Below the pieces are notes generated by a model. It saw nothing but the letters and a program-made list of their open reading frames with translations, ran no database searches and had not been told where the DNA came from. From contig NC_086019.1 in assembly GCF_036323735.1 (NCBI RefSeq), forward strand, positions 241,470,602-241,534,601: a DNA stretch of 64,000 bases, in the 5' to 3' direction. This document shows, in pieces, positions 33,816 to 45,206 of this stretch (its first letter is position 1; each line of letters starts with the position of its first letter). Origin of the DNA: Rattus norvegicus (Eukaryota > Chordata > Mammalia > Rodentia > Muridae). Position numbers and translations under genes: made by a program.

Positions 33816-34504
33816 AACACATGACACTCAAGAAGGATGACCAAAATGCGGATGCTTCCCTCCTTCTTTAAAAGGGGAACGAGAATAGCCTTGGGAGGGG
33901 ATAGGGAAGCAAAGATTAAAACAGAGACTGAAGGAACACCCATTCAGAGCCTGCCCCACATGTGGCCCATACATATACAGCCACCCAATTAGACAAGATG
34001 GATGAAGCAAAGAAGTGCAGACTGACAGGAGCCGGATGTAGATCTCTCCTGAGAGACACAGCCAGAATACAGCAAATACAGAGGCGAACGCCAGCAGCAA
34101 ACTACTGAACTGAGAATAGGACCCCCGTTGAAGGATTCAGAGAATGGAATGGAAGAGCTGAAGGGGCTTGAGACCCCATATGAACAACAATGCCAACCAA
34201 CCAGAGCTTCCAGGGACTAAGCCATTACCCAAAGACTGCACATTGACTGACCCTGGGCTCCAACCTCATAGGTAGCAATGAATAGCCTAGTAAGGGCACC
34301 AGTGGAAGGGGAAGCCCTTGGTCCTGCCAAGAGTGAACGTGATTGTTGGGGGGAGGGCGGTAATGGGGGGAGGATGGGGAGGGGAACACCCATATAGAAG
34401 GGGAGGGGGAAGGGTTAGGGGGATGTTGGCCTGGAAACCCGGAAAGGGAATAACAATTGAAATGTAAATAAGAAATACCCAAGTTAATAAAGATGGAGAA
34501 AAAA
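33816..34504 (+). mobile_element. LINE-1 3' end with imperfect 13-bp target-site duplication
   Basis: L1 3' UTR sequence (GAGACTGAAGGAACACCCAT, then CTCCTGAGAGACACAGCCAG and a G-rich stretch near 34345-34420) ends in an A-rich tail. It is flanked by AAGGACTGCACAG (33803-33815) and AAGGACTGTTCAG (34505-34517), differing at two bases. It is severely 5'-truncated, with no ORF2 domain. Confidence 0.88.
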
Positions 34505-34519
34505 AAGGACTGTTCAGCT

Positions 34520-34812
34520 TCTCTCTCCCCCTCCCTCTCTCTCCCTCTCCCTCTTTCCTCTCTTTCTATCTTTCCCCTCTCTCCCACCTACACATTTCTC
34601 TTCTCTTTCTTCCCTACTTGTCCCTGCTGGCCTCTTCCCTTCTTTTTCTCTTTCCCTTTCCTTGATTTCTGTCCTTCTCTGCCCCCCCCCCACCCCAGCC
34701 TCTATTCCCTCCTCTAGGTCCCAAATAAACTTCCTTTTATAGTAAGCCCGTCTTGATGGTTCAGGGGGACACCTTGGAAGGGCCCACCAAGGCCTCCCTC
34801 TCACCTCATTGC
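34520..34812 (+). mobile_element. ERV LTR 3' fragment
   Basis: A long pyrimidine tract is followed by CCAAATAAACTTCC (polyadenylation-like) and GGGGGACACCTTGGA. The same tail occurs in reverse in the LTR inside Ifit2 intron 1 (about 45850), so the two belong to one LTR family. Confidence 0.5.
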
Positions 34813-34814
34813 AT

Positions 34815-35225
34815 CATACCACATTTTATAAAACACAACACACATGACCATGACAGTGGGTTATACAACTGAAAGGACTAGAATATAGTGTGCACTCAGC
34901 ACAGAAGTCATCAGGCTATAATATACAAGTGGTGTCTCCCTCAAGGATGGGTAATGGCCTAGGGAGGAAAGAGTCTGGACAATCATTCTGGGGACTGTGG
35001 GTGATGTCTGCTTCTATAGCAACAGGTGGGTGAAGTCTGCCCCAACAGAAAGCAAAAAGTTACCAGGTTCTGAACAAAATCTACTCCCAAACCTCTGGGT
35101 GGGGAAATAGGTGTCCTAGTGATCTGTGGACACAAAGACTTCTGTGCCCCCAACAAGTCTTCTCCTTTTCTTCTGGTAAATGGCCCTATCTCATGTGATT
35201 GTCATATACAACAAATTAGGTACTA
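34815..35225. other. intergenic sequence, no gene seen
   Basis: No recognisable feature. Confidence 0.3.
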
Positions 35226-35231
35226 TTAATA

Positions 35232-35388
35232 TTTTTCATCTTTATTAACTTGGGTATTTCTTATTTACATTTCGATTGTTATTCCCTTTCCCAGTTTCCG
35301 GGCCAACATCCCCCTAACCCCTCCCCCTCCCCTTCGCTATGGGTGTTTCCCTCCCCATCCTCCCCCAATTACCACCCTCCCCCCAAGT
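35232..35388 (-). mobile_element. short LINE-1 3' end, minus strand
   Basis: TTTATTAACTTGGGTATTTC followed by the C-rich complement of the L1 3' UTR closely matches the element at 9123. Only about 155 bases are present. Flanking sequences TACTATTAATA and TATTATTAATA may be a degraded target-site duplication. Confidence 0.88.
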
Positions 35389-35389
35389 A

Positions 35390-36320
35390 TTATTAATAAT
35401 AGTGTTGACAACCGTTCTCCTGACGTCTGTATCAAGCAGCCATCTTTAAGTTTAGTTCTCTGGTGTTACACTTCTGATCCTCCTTCTAGTTATATTTTCC
35501 TTCCTTTAAACTTGCTCACCCATACTTCCTGCAAAACGTTCAGTTCTGGTTGAGTTCAAAAACAGGAAGCGCAAGGCTCCTGAGGCATCCTTTTCCTTCA
35601 ACAGGAAGCCAAAGAGGCTGGAAGGTTATTTATTTATTTATTTATTTTGCTTTTGGCAAGATAATTTTCTACTTCATATTGGAATTGCATGTGTAGTTGC
35701 TTTTTATCAACAGCCCCATGTTTCCTTCGCTCCAGAATCTACAGTCAGCTTAGGTAGCTTTCTGAACAGCAAATCTGCCTTGACAGTGGAGGAGAACAGG
35801 GCAGCTTCCAGCCTGCGACCACTAGGTAAAGCCAAGTCACTGTTTTTTCTTGAATTGATTCTTCTTTGAAATTGGATTTAGTATCTTTGATAACCTCATT
35901 TTTTCAAGAGTGCTGGATTTTGATATCTGCTTAAATTCTTGACATGTTTTAATGGAGAGTAGAAAGTTTCTGCTTTTAATTCAGCTGTATTTAAATTCCC
36001 AGGCATTTTCGGAGTCACACAGGCTTTCTGCAATAGACACAAGTAGAATCTCAACCATAGGTGGTCTGAATGAAGAGAAACATGGCTGAGGTGAGCCCAG
36101 GGAAAGGGGCACCTCTTTTTCACTCTGTGGTAGCCCCACACTTTTCATCAGTTAAGAATATAAGCTAGGCAGACATAGTCTTACAAGCTCTTATATTTTC
36201 CTTTGTTTGCATTTTAAAGTTATTTGAAATGCAAAGGTACATTATTTAAAGGTAGCACAAATTGTTAATGAACTCTTAATTGGACATAGATAATTCTTCT
36301 GTAAAGATGCACAGTGCTAC
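35390..36320. other. intergenic sequence, no gene seen
   Basis: Contains a small (TTTA)n run at 35626-35647. The minus-strand frame at 36141-35896 (81 codons) has no recognised domain. Confidence 0.35.
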
Positions 36321-36339
36321 TGTAAATATCTAAAAAGTG

Positions 36340-37195
36340 GCAGAGCACTGGCACCCGTGGGGCCCCCATGGCACTGTGAAGTACTTTTATCTCAGCGGTT
36401 CCACGCTGCCCCCAAGTACTCTCTGACCCAGGCGGTCCACGAGTTGTTCCAGCGTGGCACCTTGCCACGCTAGTCTCTAGAGCTAATTCCGGGACCCGTG
36501 GGGCCAAATGGAACTAACCGTAATTTATCTCTGGTTAATACCTCTCCCGGGGGCTCTCTGCTAGCCACGAACTCTCTGGTTCCAGCTATCCATTAAAATC
36601 AGGGCTCTAGAAGTCCAGTATGGGGCTGGCCTATCAAGGCTCCCTGTTATGGATTCTGCCCACACTCCCAGCGACCGTCTCCTGGTAGTTACGGTATAAA
36701 CCCCCAACAATCCAGTGAAATCATGACTCAATAAACTGCAATTTATCAATCAGATTTATATGTTAAATTCTCAGTCCACAATACATCTTCAGCATATACT
36801 CACAACCAATTGATAAGGATATAAACTGCCCACCTAGATAAGCTGAATTGACCTATAGAAATCCATCCCTTAAGAAATATTCATAACCTGCTTCTATGCA
36901 GAGACGCATGGCGAGGGTCGTTTACGTCTAACTCCATGTTGCTTCTCCCTCCTCTTCTGTTTCTCCCTCTCCTTCTAAAACTTCTGTTCCCGCCTCCCTT
37001 CCTTCTCGTTCAATGACAGGCATCGTTTTATCTTGTGTCTGCCTTCACCTGTGTAAAGACATCAACCTGTGGTACAGTGCATTGGTAAGTCAGAATCTAT
37101 CCTGAAACTCCCAAAGCCAGAGAAGCCTGGTTCCATCAGGTGGCGCCAAATGTGTCCACCCGCGTCTACTTGCTAGTTTGCTCTTAATCCTCAGC
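36340..37195 (-). mobile_element. long solo LTR-like element, minus strand
   Basis: This 0.85-kb block has a base composition unlike its AT-rich flanks. Near its right end it holds GGTGGCGCCAAATGTGTCCA, a terminal phrase often seen at rodent ERV LTR edges, and a pyrimidine-rich stretch at 36940-37010. No open retroviral genes adjoin, so it reads as a solo LTR. Confidence 0.45.
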
Positions 37196-37199
37196 GGTC

Positions 37200-38340
37200 T
37201 TTAAAAAAAAAGAAAAGAAACTAGATTCATTGAAGACTTTCTTTGTGGTAAAAAATACCATTAGTACACTAAAGAAAAACTTGAAAACTAAACATGAGCA
37301 TAAAGAAGAATTTATATTGCTCTTGTATCATCATCCACAACCAAAATAATCGTTTTTTTTTTTTTTTAGGAAATATTTTTTCAATGTTGAGGATGTATAT
37401 GATACTTAGCCTCTTTTTAATCTTCCTGTTAAATTATGCATTAAACTTTTCCTTATTCCTAATTTTAATGACGTGAACATCACAATGACATTGTTGTTAA
37501 ATCCAAAGAGAAAAACCTTGCCATTGTAAGAGAGCAGAGCCAGTGCAGGGGGGAGTGAGCTGTACTCTGGAACAGCCTGGGACAGCATAGTGGAAGAGGT
37601 AAGAAGGGCCAGGAGACTTAGGGGCTTTGATATTAGTGAGGTGTATGTTAGTAGGGACCAGAGGAGTCTGGAGATTAGCATGGACTTTGATATATAAACA
37701 TAGGTATATGCTAACAGAGAGCCAGATGTCCCCTTTGCCAAGGGAAACAGGAGATACTAAAAGTGGCTCCTTTTGAGACAGAAAAAGGAATGCTGTGGAA
37801 TGGTGTCCATGAGGTTTTATCTCTGCCAGTTCAGCTTGAGCGGAGTCAAGACTTTCATCCAAGATCAGGTTAACCAGTCTGTCCTTTGGGGGTGCTTGGA
37901 CCTAATAGTTGCCATATATGAACATCCCACAGTTCATCTCTTTCCACTTGCTTTGTCCACCTTTCCATTTCTTCCATCCGCTTCCTGGTTCCTTTTCTTC
38001 TTCCTTCTCTTGTTTTCTTCTTTCCTCTATTACTTCTTTTCTACTCTTCCGGAACAGACTCATTTTGTAGCTAACTCAAATATTTGCTACAAAACAGTCA
38101 AAACATTTGTCAAAACCAGTCAGCTTCGAGGTAGGTGGGACAGCAGAATCCCGGCACCATCTGACCTGATTCCTTAGTCTCCAAAGACAGGCACACACCG
38201 AAAAACTCGCTCAGTGACTCTTTTGTTCCTTATTGCTCTGCCTTTAAACAATGCCACTCTATTGGTGGTTCCTGATCTTTTAAGATTTAGCTATTATTTA
38301 TAGATTCCCTAACACATAGTTTGCCCTAACATACATGCAT
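37200..38340. other. intergenic sequence, no gene seen
   Basis: Frames of 111-134 codons on both strands at 37406-38177 overlap each other and have low-complexity pyrimidine-rich parts. No gene is recognised. Confidence 0.3.
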
Positions 38341-38342
38341 AG

Positions 38343-38400
38343 ATGCACACACACGCGTGTGTGCATGCACACACACACACGCACACACACAAGCACACAT
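38343..38400. repeat. imperfect (CA)n/(CG)n microsatellite
   Basis: CACACACGCGTGTGTGCATG at 38346-38365 is a near-palindromic start, followed by CA units. Confidence 0.85.
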
Positions 38401-38659
38401 GCATAAATGCACACTTACACATACACCTGCAGCAGGGCATCTGCTGTCCACAGGGTCTTCTTCAGGGAGGCTCTTACTCTTAAACCTTCTCTATCAGTTG
38501 CTTGAGCTCAGGCAGATCAGCAGGGATACTCTTTGCTACTTAAAGCTAACTACACAGACTTTAATCAAGTGTAAAAGGTGTCTGGATAGCAATCCCGAGA
38601 TTAATGTTTGCATGAGTAACTGGAAACTGTTCCCTAGTCATACTGAGATATCAAAAGAC

Positions 38660-38765
38660 CAATCCAAGTTGGGCAAGTTGGCTCAAACCTGTGATCCTAG
38701 CTCTTTAGATGCTAAGGCAGAAGGATTGAGTCCCATGTTTAACTTATATTGTGAGTTTTTAACCA
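38660..38765 (+). repeat. B1-like SINE remnant
   Basis: GGGCAAGTTGGCTCAAACCT, TGTGATCCTAGCTCTTTAGA and AGGCAGAAGGATTGAG follow the order of a B1 element, diverged and truncated. Confidence 0.6.
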
Positions 38766-38794
38766 ACCTTGGTTACAAAGCAGGACTGTGTTGC

Positions 38795-38850
38795 ACGCAC
38801 GCGCGCGCACGTGCGCACACACACACACACACACACACACAAAACACACG
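38795..38850. repeat. (CGCA)n(CA)n microsatellite
   Basis: CACGCACGCGCGCGCACGTG precedes a pure CA run; alternating purine-pyrimidine throughout. Confidence 0.9.
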
Positions 38851-38859
38851 CACGCACCT

Positions 38860-39990
38860 CTAACTTAATATTTAATCTACTCAATCCTAAGATTCAAATT
38901 TTCATGTCAAAAACTCGTACCCTGTCTTACCAATATGCCCTGCGAGGTCTGCATTGCACATCCTTTTGTGAAAGTCTCTCATTTGCCACATATTTGATGT
39001 CACTGGGTTTTTAAAAAACATGTCACTCCATTGTTTTAAGTAGCATGAAAATATTATCTGTACAGTGGGTATTTCCTGCATTAACGTGGGTTGTTAGATT
39101 TTTAAACTACTTGTTCACATTATAATTTTCTTAACTAGTACACTTTTAGCCATCCAAACCATTCTTGTCAAATTTGTTGCCATTTTTTATTTTCTGGATT
39201 ACAGTTTCCCTTTTGGTGTCTTAACCTTATCTAATCTCAATCACTTAGTCGAGCCTTATATTCCAATCTAAGTTACATGGGTGTCAGGCAGTTCCAAAGG
39301 AAACTTCAGTTGTCTAAATTCCAAAAGGCAGTTCATGTACCAAGAAATGAGCATGACTTGGACTACAGGAGGATTTCTACTGGTTAGATAAAACACAGAA
39401 TTGCCCAGGAACTTGTGAACCAATTCAATTCCCATCTGTCAAAAGGAGTCATTTCCCTTACCTCTGGCAGAAGGAACATGTGGCTATCCATGGCAACTGT
39501 CTGACTATCTATCTATCCTCTTGCTGTCTACTTACTGCTGTCTCTTGCCTCTCTTACTGTGCTGTATCTCACCATCTCCACTTTTCTCTCCCATTTCCCC
39601 ATTTCCTGAATGCTAGCCATAGGCAATCTACTTTTCTCTCTCTTTTCTCTGGATTCTTCCAGATTCTCTCCACTCCCCCCTCACCGCCCCCTGAAATCTC
39701 TCTCTCTCTCTCCTACAGGAAAATCTTTAACCACATCATGGAGCGGTGATGTCAACAGTTTCTTTATTGCACATCCTTGCATACAAGAGGAGCTAAACAA
39801 TCAGTGTGTGAAATTTCTGGAGAAAAGAGGGACAATAATTCAGTCCATAACATTCCTGTGTATTGTCTTGTTTTCCTTGTAGATTGTAGAATCCATGAAG
39901 TCAGGGACATTGTGCACTGATACATTGCAAGTGTGTAGAAAGCAACTGCAAAGTGCCTAGCACACTGTACTCATTAAGCATTCATTTACT
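38860..39990. other. intergenic sequence, no gene seen
   Basis: The pyrimidine-rich frames at 39480-39882 are not supported by any domain or exon signal. Confidence 0.3.
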
Positions 39991-40004
39991 ATATGAATGG
40001 ATGG

Positions 40005-40070
40005 TGAATGAATGAATGAACGAACGAACGAACGAACGAACGAACGAATGAATGAATGAATGAATGAATA
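40005..40070. repeat. (GAAT)n(GAAC)n(GAAT)n microsatellite
   Basis: GAAT units switch to eight CGAA/GAAC units and back to GAAT. The central CpG-containing variant block is unusual. Confidence 0.93.
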
Positions 40071-40242
40071 AAACAAGCACTCTTAGTGTTCTATCAGGGA
40101 CAGGGGTCAATTTTCCCAACTTGAATTTATTTCTAAGTTTCTCTTCTGCTTAGGACTGTAGAACAGTCATTTAGTTGTATCAAGTTCCCAGTCAAAGACT
40201 GCCCAACTGCAATCTCAAAATTTACTCTTAAGGAGTTTCTCA

Positions 40243-40420
40243 GTAGGCTCGAGAAATGGCTTCATGGCTAAGAGTGCTGTTGTTACAGAGGACCAGAGTT
40301 TTGTTGGTATCTCCCACATTGGGATTACTACCAATTATAATGTCAGTTCCAGAGGAACCAATGCCTTTTTCTGGCCTTCACTGGCACCCACACATACTAA
40401 AAATATACAGTTTTTTAATG
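40243..40420 (+). repeat. B2 SINE, plus strand, diverged
   Basis: GGCTCGAGAAATGGCTTCAT head and GAGGACCAGAGTTTTGTTGG B-box region are followed by GGCCTTCACTGGCACCCACA, as in B2. Confidence 0.75.
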
Positions 40421-40487
40421 TCTAAAAAAAGAACTTACTTAGTCTTCCTTTCTTTCATATGGGAATGCCATGGACTGGATCACACAT

Positions 40488-41000
40488 AATGCATAGAAAT
40501 TTATTTCCTCACAGTTAACAAGGCTGGGATATAGGATATGGAGGGAGTGCAGCCATCAAGAGCATTCCTGGCAAGGAATCTCAAGGTGAGAGAGCAAAGA
40601 GGTTGAAAGAGAGAGACAGAAGCAACTACTGTACCAGCAGACCTCCTCCCATGGAAACAGTATTAATCCATTTATTCTTGGTCATTGGCTCCTATGCCTC
40701 AATACCCCATCTCCCATCAGACACCTCTTCACTACATTGGCATATGCGAATCAAGTTTCTAACATGAACTTCAGGTGACACACTTGAACCACAGCAAAAA
40801 GAAATGATCTAAAGTTTATTTCTGTGTTAATTAAATTTCTATGGTTGTAACAAAATACCCAAGGCAACCAACTTAAAGGGAGAAAATATTTACCTTGGCT
40901 CCTAGCATTAGAGATGGTAACTCATTATAGCAAACACATTATAGTGGAGAGTACAGGGCAGAGGAAGATCTTGCCACTTGATGAATAAGACAGGAAGAGT
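40488..41000. repeat. one or two dispersed rodent repeats, family uncertain
   Basis: The first part (to about 40800) has the ATTTATTTCCTCACAGTTAA beginning of a common rodent repeat. The second, from 40841, starts ATGGTTGTAACAAAATACCC and CAAGGCAACC, the terminus shared with 6090(-), 51279, 52232 and 58530. Confidence 0.4.
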
Positions 41001-41049
41001 CTCCTATCCCCAAAATCCCTTTTAAATAACTTACTTTTATTTGATGTAT

Positions 41050-41197
41050 GTTGGTGTTTCAATTGTATATTTGTCAGTAGGAGGTTGCCAGATCCCATGG
41101 GACAGGAGACATTTGTGAGCTGTCATGTAGGTGTCGTGTCCTCTTGGAAGAACAGCCAGTGCTCTTAGCTGCTGAGCCATCTCTCCAGCCCCCCAAA
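41050..41197 (-). repeat. B2 SINE, minus strand
   Basis: CCTCTTGGAAGAACAGCCAG, TGCTCTTAGCTGCTGAGCCA and TCTCTCCAGCCCCC are the reversed B2 head, well conserved. Confidence 0.88.
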
Positions 41198-41399
41198 ATA
41201 CCTTTTAAGGCATGCCATCAATGATGTGATTTCCTTCTCTTGGGCCCATTAGCACTATCAGCTGGCAACCAAGTCTTTGAGACATGGCCCTGAAGTGGAA
41301 ACTTCAGGGTTCTATGGAAAGTTGGTGGGATTGTGTTTTACTGGGGCAAACACAGGAAGTTAAAGTGCACACAGATATGGAAGGCTAAGGTAGACTCAT

Positions 41400-41930
41400 G
41401 AAAGAAGACACAGAAGAGAAGGTGTTCCGCTAAAGCAAACATGTGAAAGGACATGTGATGCAGGATTCTTTGCTAACATGCATGTATTGGTCCTCCTTAC
41501 TTTGTGTAATTGAGCTGCCTTTGTAGGGACTCCATGGACTTGGGCTGATTGGAGGTATGTTACATGGAGGATACACAATATTTGAGGGCATAAATAGGAC
41601 TCAAAGGAGTGACAGAGCTTTTCCTGGCATTTGCCCTAGTCTCTCCTGCTCACTTGGCGCCTGGCTATCTCTGCTAGGTTGAGTTACCACTATTGCTGGC
41701 CCGACTCTAAGGAACTGGACTGCTGGTGTATCTGTGAAGCGTTTGTGAGTGGATCGAGCCACCACTGCTGACCTGTGAACTGAACTGCCGATTTCCAGAT
41801 GACACAGATGTGAGTTGCTCCAAGGAACCTTTCTAAGCAGGTCCACTTCCCCTGTATCCTTTTCTTTTCCACTATCTCTGGTGGGTGGTGGGCTACAAGG
41901 GAGGTTAAAACATTTAAGAACTGTTGTTCA
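41400..41930 (+). mobile_element. probable LTR-like element, plus strand
   Basis: GCATAAATAGGACTCAAAGG near 41589 could be a TATA zone. Downstream is a repetitive CTGCTGG/CTGACC-rich part (GACTCTAAGGAACTGGACTG; GTGAACTGAACTGCCG) typical of some rodent LTRs. Unproven. Confidence 0.35.
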
Positions 41931-41934
41931 AAGT

Positions 41935-43035
41935 AAGATTTGAAAAAAAGTCAAGTTTCATGGCCCCTTTGGAGGAGACATTTAATAAAACTATAGTTAA
42001 GTTCTGGGGAAGAAAATAAAAATGCAAAGCTGGTTTACTGCCTATGCAAATTGTCAAAGTTCACTTAGAAGATCGCTTTAAACATACTAATTTGTCAGTG
42101 AGCACAGAAGGAAATAGAGCAGGTAAGACTCCACTTTCACAGATTGACCTGGTGTGATCCAGAGAACACATCTGGAAACTCAATCCTTTCCTAGCCAGCA
42201 TGAATAGGACTGGACTGTCTAACCCCGGACACATTTAGGTGAACAACAAGACATCAGTGGGATTGTTTACATAGACTCAAGGAAAAAAGAAGGTCAATTT
42301 CTTTAGAAGTCTTGAGAAATGGTTTAAGAACCAACATTTTAATGGGTAAGAAGTATTTTTCACTCACATTCAATATATCAGATGGCTTGTATACTTATGC
42401 ATGCATTGTAATAATCTGGAGGGATTATTAACAAGTAACTTTTTCATTGAGGATGGGCCTGAGAACTTTTCTTGCCCACGCTTCCATGAGCTGCTGATGC
42501 TACTTAGTTGCTGGCCACAGTGGGGAAAAGCTTTCATCGCACCATGTCCAGCTGAGGTAACTCCTCAAGATGGCTTTCCTTATTCTGAGAACAGCAGCTA
42601 GTCTACCCTTTCAAGCCAGCTGAGACTAGAGCAGCCCCAGGTGTACCTTCCTCAGGAAAAGACAAAATATTTGTAGCAGTCAGAACAATCAGCACTTTCA
42701 TTGAATGATGTTTTTTCTAAAAACTGAAGTCGGCTGGTTGGTCATCCCTCACTGTCTACTCGTCATCAACCCCATAAAGTCACACTTACCTTGCCACTAG
42801 ATCAGCTACTGTATCCTCACCATCCCCACACTACACGGAGACACAGGTCACTGCAATTTCTAAAGGGTAAGTGAGGGCTTTGAGCTCCCAGAATATGCTA
42901 ACCCTGAGTACAACGTCTCCATGTTCATCTCTCCATCCAGTGCTTTTCTGTAACTTCAACATTTCTATCCCACAGGTTTTATGCAAATTTAAAACCTGAA
43001 ACCAAGCCCACAGTATTCCTGATTCTGCACTTCAT
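41935..43035. other. intergenic sequence, no gene seen
   Basis: No gene or recognisable repeat. Includes TTTTTCACTCACATTC at 42356. Confidence 0.3.
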
Positions 43036-43040
43036 CTTTC

Positions 43041-43114
<74 letters not shown>

Positions 43115-43125
43115 TGTGTGTGTGT
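43041..43125. repeat. (TG)n microsatellite
   Basis: About 42 TG units with a single TA interruption, the longest pure TG run in the window. Confidence 0.96.
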
Positions 43126-43127
43126 AG

Positions 43128-43435
43128 GGGTGTTGGATCAAGTATGCCTAACCACACATGCATGTCAGAGTACAACCCCAAGAACCAAATCTTTTCCTTC
43201 CACCATGTTTAAGACAGGATTTCTCTTGTTCTTCTCCACATATGCCAACTTATCTGACCCAGAAGTCCTTGAGGGAAGTGTTTAGTCTCTTGTCTCACAG
43301 TAGCGGTTCCAGAAGTGTTGGCCTATGTAGTATTATGTTTAGCTCTACGTAGTCTCTGGAGATCTGAACTTATGCCCTCACACTTGTATTGCAAATACTT
43401 TTCCCATTGGGCATCTTCCCAGTCCCTATTTTTAG
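43128..43435 (-). repeat. B4/RSINE-type SINE, minus strand
   Basis: AAGACAGGATTTCTCTTGTT and AGTCTCTGGAGATCTGAACT with AATACTTTTCCCATTGGGCA are reversed B1-like and ID-like parts. Confidence 0.55.
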
Positions 43436-43439
43436 CATT

Positions 43440-44900
43440 TTATACACAAAATACATTTTAATACATATATTTCAATCGTATATACAATTTGTAAACAGAA
43501 CCAGAACTTGTCATTATTGGCTAAATTAAAATGTAGGCTTCTAAATGAGATCAGTGTAATTAATAAAACCCAACTAAAAGTAAATGAGTATAAGCGCGGA
43601 TGTGCTTCTGCCATAGGCAGAAAAACCCACGATAAATAACAAGGCTAAGTAAAACACCTCAGCGGCCTCGGTTGCTCTGGTGACTACTGTTCTATATCAT
43701 GTCCTTATGTTGAAGGCATCGGAAAACTGGGTTGTTACCTTTCGACCTTTGGGTCTGTATATTCCGTAATTTTTTTTTTGTCTTCAAGAATATTATATGG
43801 GTCAGAGTTTTACAATACGGGTTGCCTTGCACCACCAGAGATTGTATAGTCCCACAAGATCCATCTGCAGAGAGGCCAGGAAACCAGTGGCTGCACAGGC
43901 CAAGTAGCTGGATACCTGAGAACAGGAAGGATCAGTGGTGGCATTCCATTCCAGGGCTGAGGCCTGGAAAGCCCCTGAAGCATTCCTGGTAGGGGTTAGT
44001 GTTTAAAGGTTGAAGAACTGGTCCTGTGTTCATGGGTGAGGGTAACATTTCAAAGGCTCAAGTGGTCAAGTAGGGTTGGTCATGGGTGCCCATCATGCTA
44101 GCTCCCCCCTTCTGCCGTGTTTCCAGTTTCACCTTATTGAACAGTGATGTTGACAGTGAGAATAAGCCTTCTCTGTCTTACTTGCCTTCTCACTGCCCAG
44201 TGTTTCTGGAAACACTTCCACAGACACGGGCAGGCAGAAGTGTGCTTTACTAAGCCACGCAGACTGCCAAGATTAGCCCACACAGGCATAACGAAGGGAA
44301 GAGCACGGTCTGCAGTGACAGATGCTACACATCTGGATACACACATGTTAACTAGCGAGCAGCCCCACCGGTGCATCCCAAGAGGGATGCCAGGGATATC
44401 TGGAATGCCTTCCAGGTTAAAGGACTATTTGCCTCAGAAATGTTAGTGATTATGACAGGTCAAAGGGGATCGGAGAATTTCGGGCTCTGGAAAAAAGCAA
44501 ACGTCCAAAACTTTTGGCTACTAATTATACTAGTTACTCGGTGCCAGTCATAATTCTAGAGCATGCCCTCCATGGACTCAGTATTACTCTCAGTTCAAAG
44601 CAGGAGACCCTGAAAGCGGGGGCTGAGAGTAATCTCTCCTGGGGAGCAGCATAGAAATGCAGATAGATAAACATCAGCTTGGAGCTGAGTCCATTCTTTG
44701 AAGGTCTGCATTCGGAATCCCTGCCCAGTCATGCAGTGTGCCCTTCTCCTTGAAGGAAAGGGGCTTCAGTTGAGCAGATAAAACAGACACAAAGCCCTGC
44801 TCTGTGAAATAGAAACTCTTTCTTCCCTGGATCATGAGGATGCTAGAGTGAGGATGGATATGTTGGTCTCTATGAGACAGGGTGCCGTGCACGCGCTTGC
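43440..44900. other. distal upstream region of Ifit2, no gene seen
   Basis: Intergenic. 43830-44130 has the look of a mammalian dispersed repeat (GGCATTCCATTCCAGGGCTG). The 100-codon frame at 44144-44446 has no recognised domain. Confidence 0.3.
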
Positions 44901-44904
44901 TTGC

Positions 44905-44905
<1 letters not shown>

Positions 44906-44944
<39 letters not shown>
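44906..44944. repeat. (TG)n microsatellite abutting the Ifit2 promoter
   Basis: About 19 TG units ending 20 bases before the first copy of the duplicated ISRE block, roughly 260 bases from the inferred Ifit2 start site. Confidence 0.95.
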
Positions 44945-44945
<1 letters not shown>

Positions 44946-44963
44946 GCACACGCTTACACGCTT

Positions 44964-45121
44964 GGCTCTTTTTTCAACCCTTTTGTCCATAAAAAGTGAC
45001 ATCAATATGACTTTCTGATTTCAATTTCTTTTCTTTGGGGTGGGGGGAGGAGTCAGGCTCTTTTTCAACCCTTTTGTCCATAAAAAGTGACATCAGTGCA
45101 ACTTTCCGGTTTCAGTTTCTC
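44964..45121 (+). promoter_or_regulatory. Ifit2: duplicated ISRE-bearing block of the Ifit2 promoter
   Basis: Two copies of a block of about 66 bases, 44964-45029 and 45056-45120, are offset by 92. Both start GGCTCTTTTT, share TCCATAAAAAGTGACATCA, and end in an ISRE. The proximal ISRE at 45108-45121, GGTTTCAGTTTCTC, matches the GTTTCNNTTTCNC consensus bound by ISGF3/IRF factors. The distal one at 45018-45030, ATTTCAATTTCTT, keeps only the TTTCNNTTTC core. The eight substitutions between copies are all transitions, and there is one T-length difference. This block is the likely target of type I interferon signalling for Ifit2. Confidence 0.85.
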
Positions 45122-45145
45122 GTCGTCTTTGGAGTCAGCTGCACA

Positions 45146-45163
45146 GAAACAGGAAAAGAAACC
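45146..45163 (+). promoter_or_regulatory. Ifit2: additional IRF-type element (GGAAAAGAAACC)
   Basis: GAAAC at 45146-45150 is followed by GGAAAAGAAACC at 45152-45163, which contains an AANNGAAA IRF recognition core in the orientation opposite to the upstream ISREs. It lies 13 bases before the TATA box. It is a weaker candidate than the proximal ISRE. Confidence 0.5.
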
Positions 45164-45175
45164 AGCAGCTACTGT

Positions 45176-45183
45176 TATATATG
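45176..45183 (+). promoter_or_regulatory. Ifit2: Ifit2 TATA box
   Basis: TATATATG lies 55 bases downstream of the proximal ISRE and about 160 bases before the start codon. It implies a transcription start near 45205-45210. No ATG occurs between there and 45345, so the leader has no upstream start codon. Confidence 0.75.
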
Positions 45184-45206
45184 GGTCTGTAGCATTTCAT
45201 TAGAAG

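Noticed and set aside
44144..44446. 100-codon frame upstream of Ifit2 as an additional gene or an Ifit relic
   Set aside because: There is no TPR motif or similarity to the Ifit exons and no promoter or splice context.
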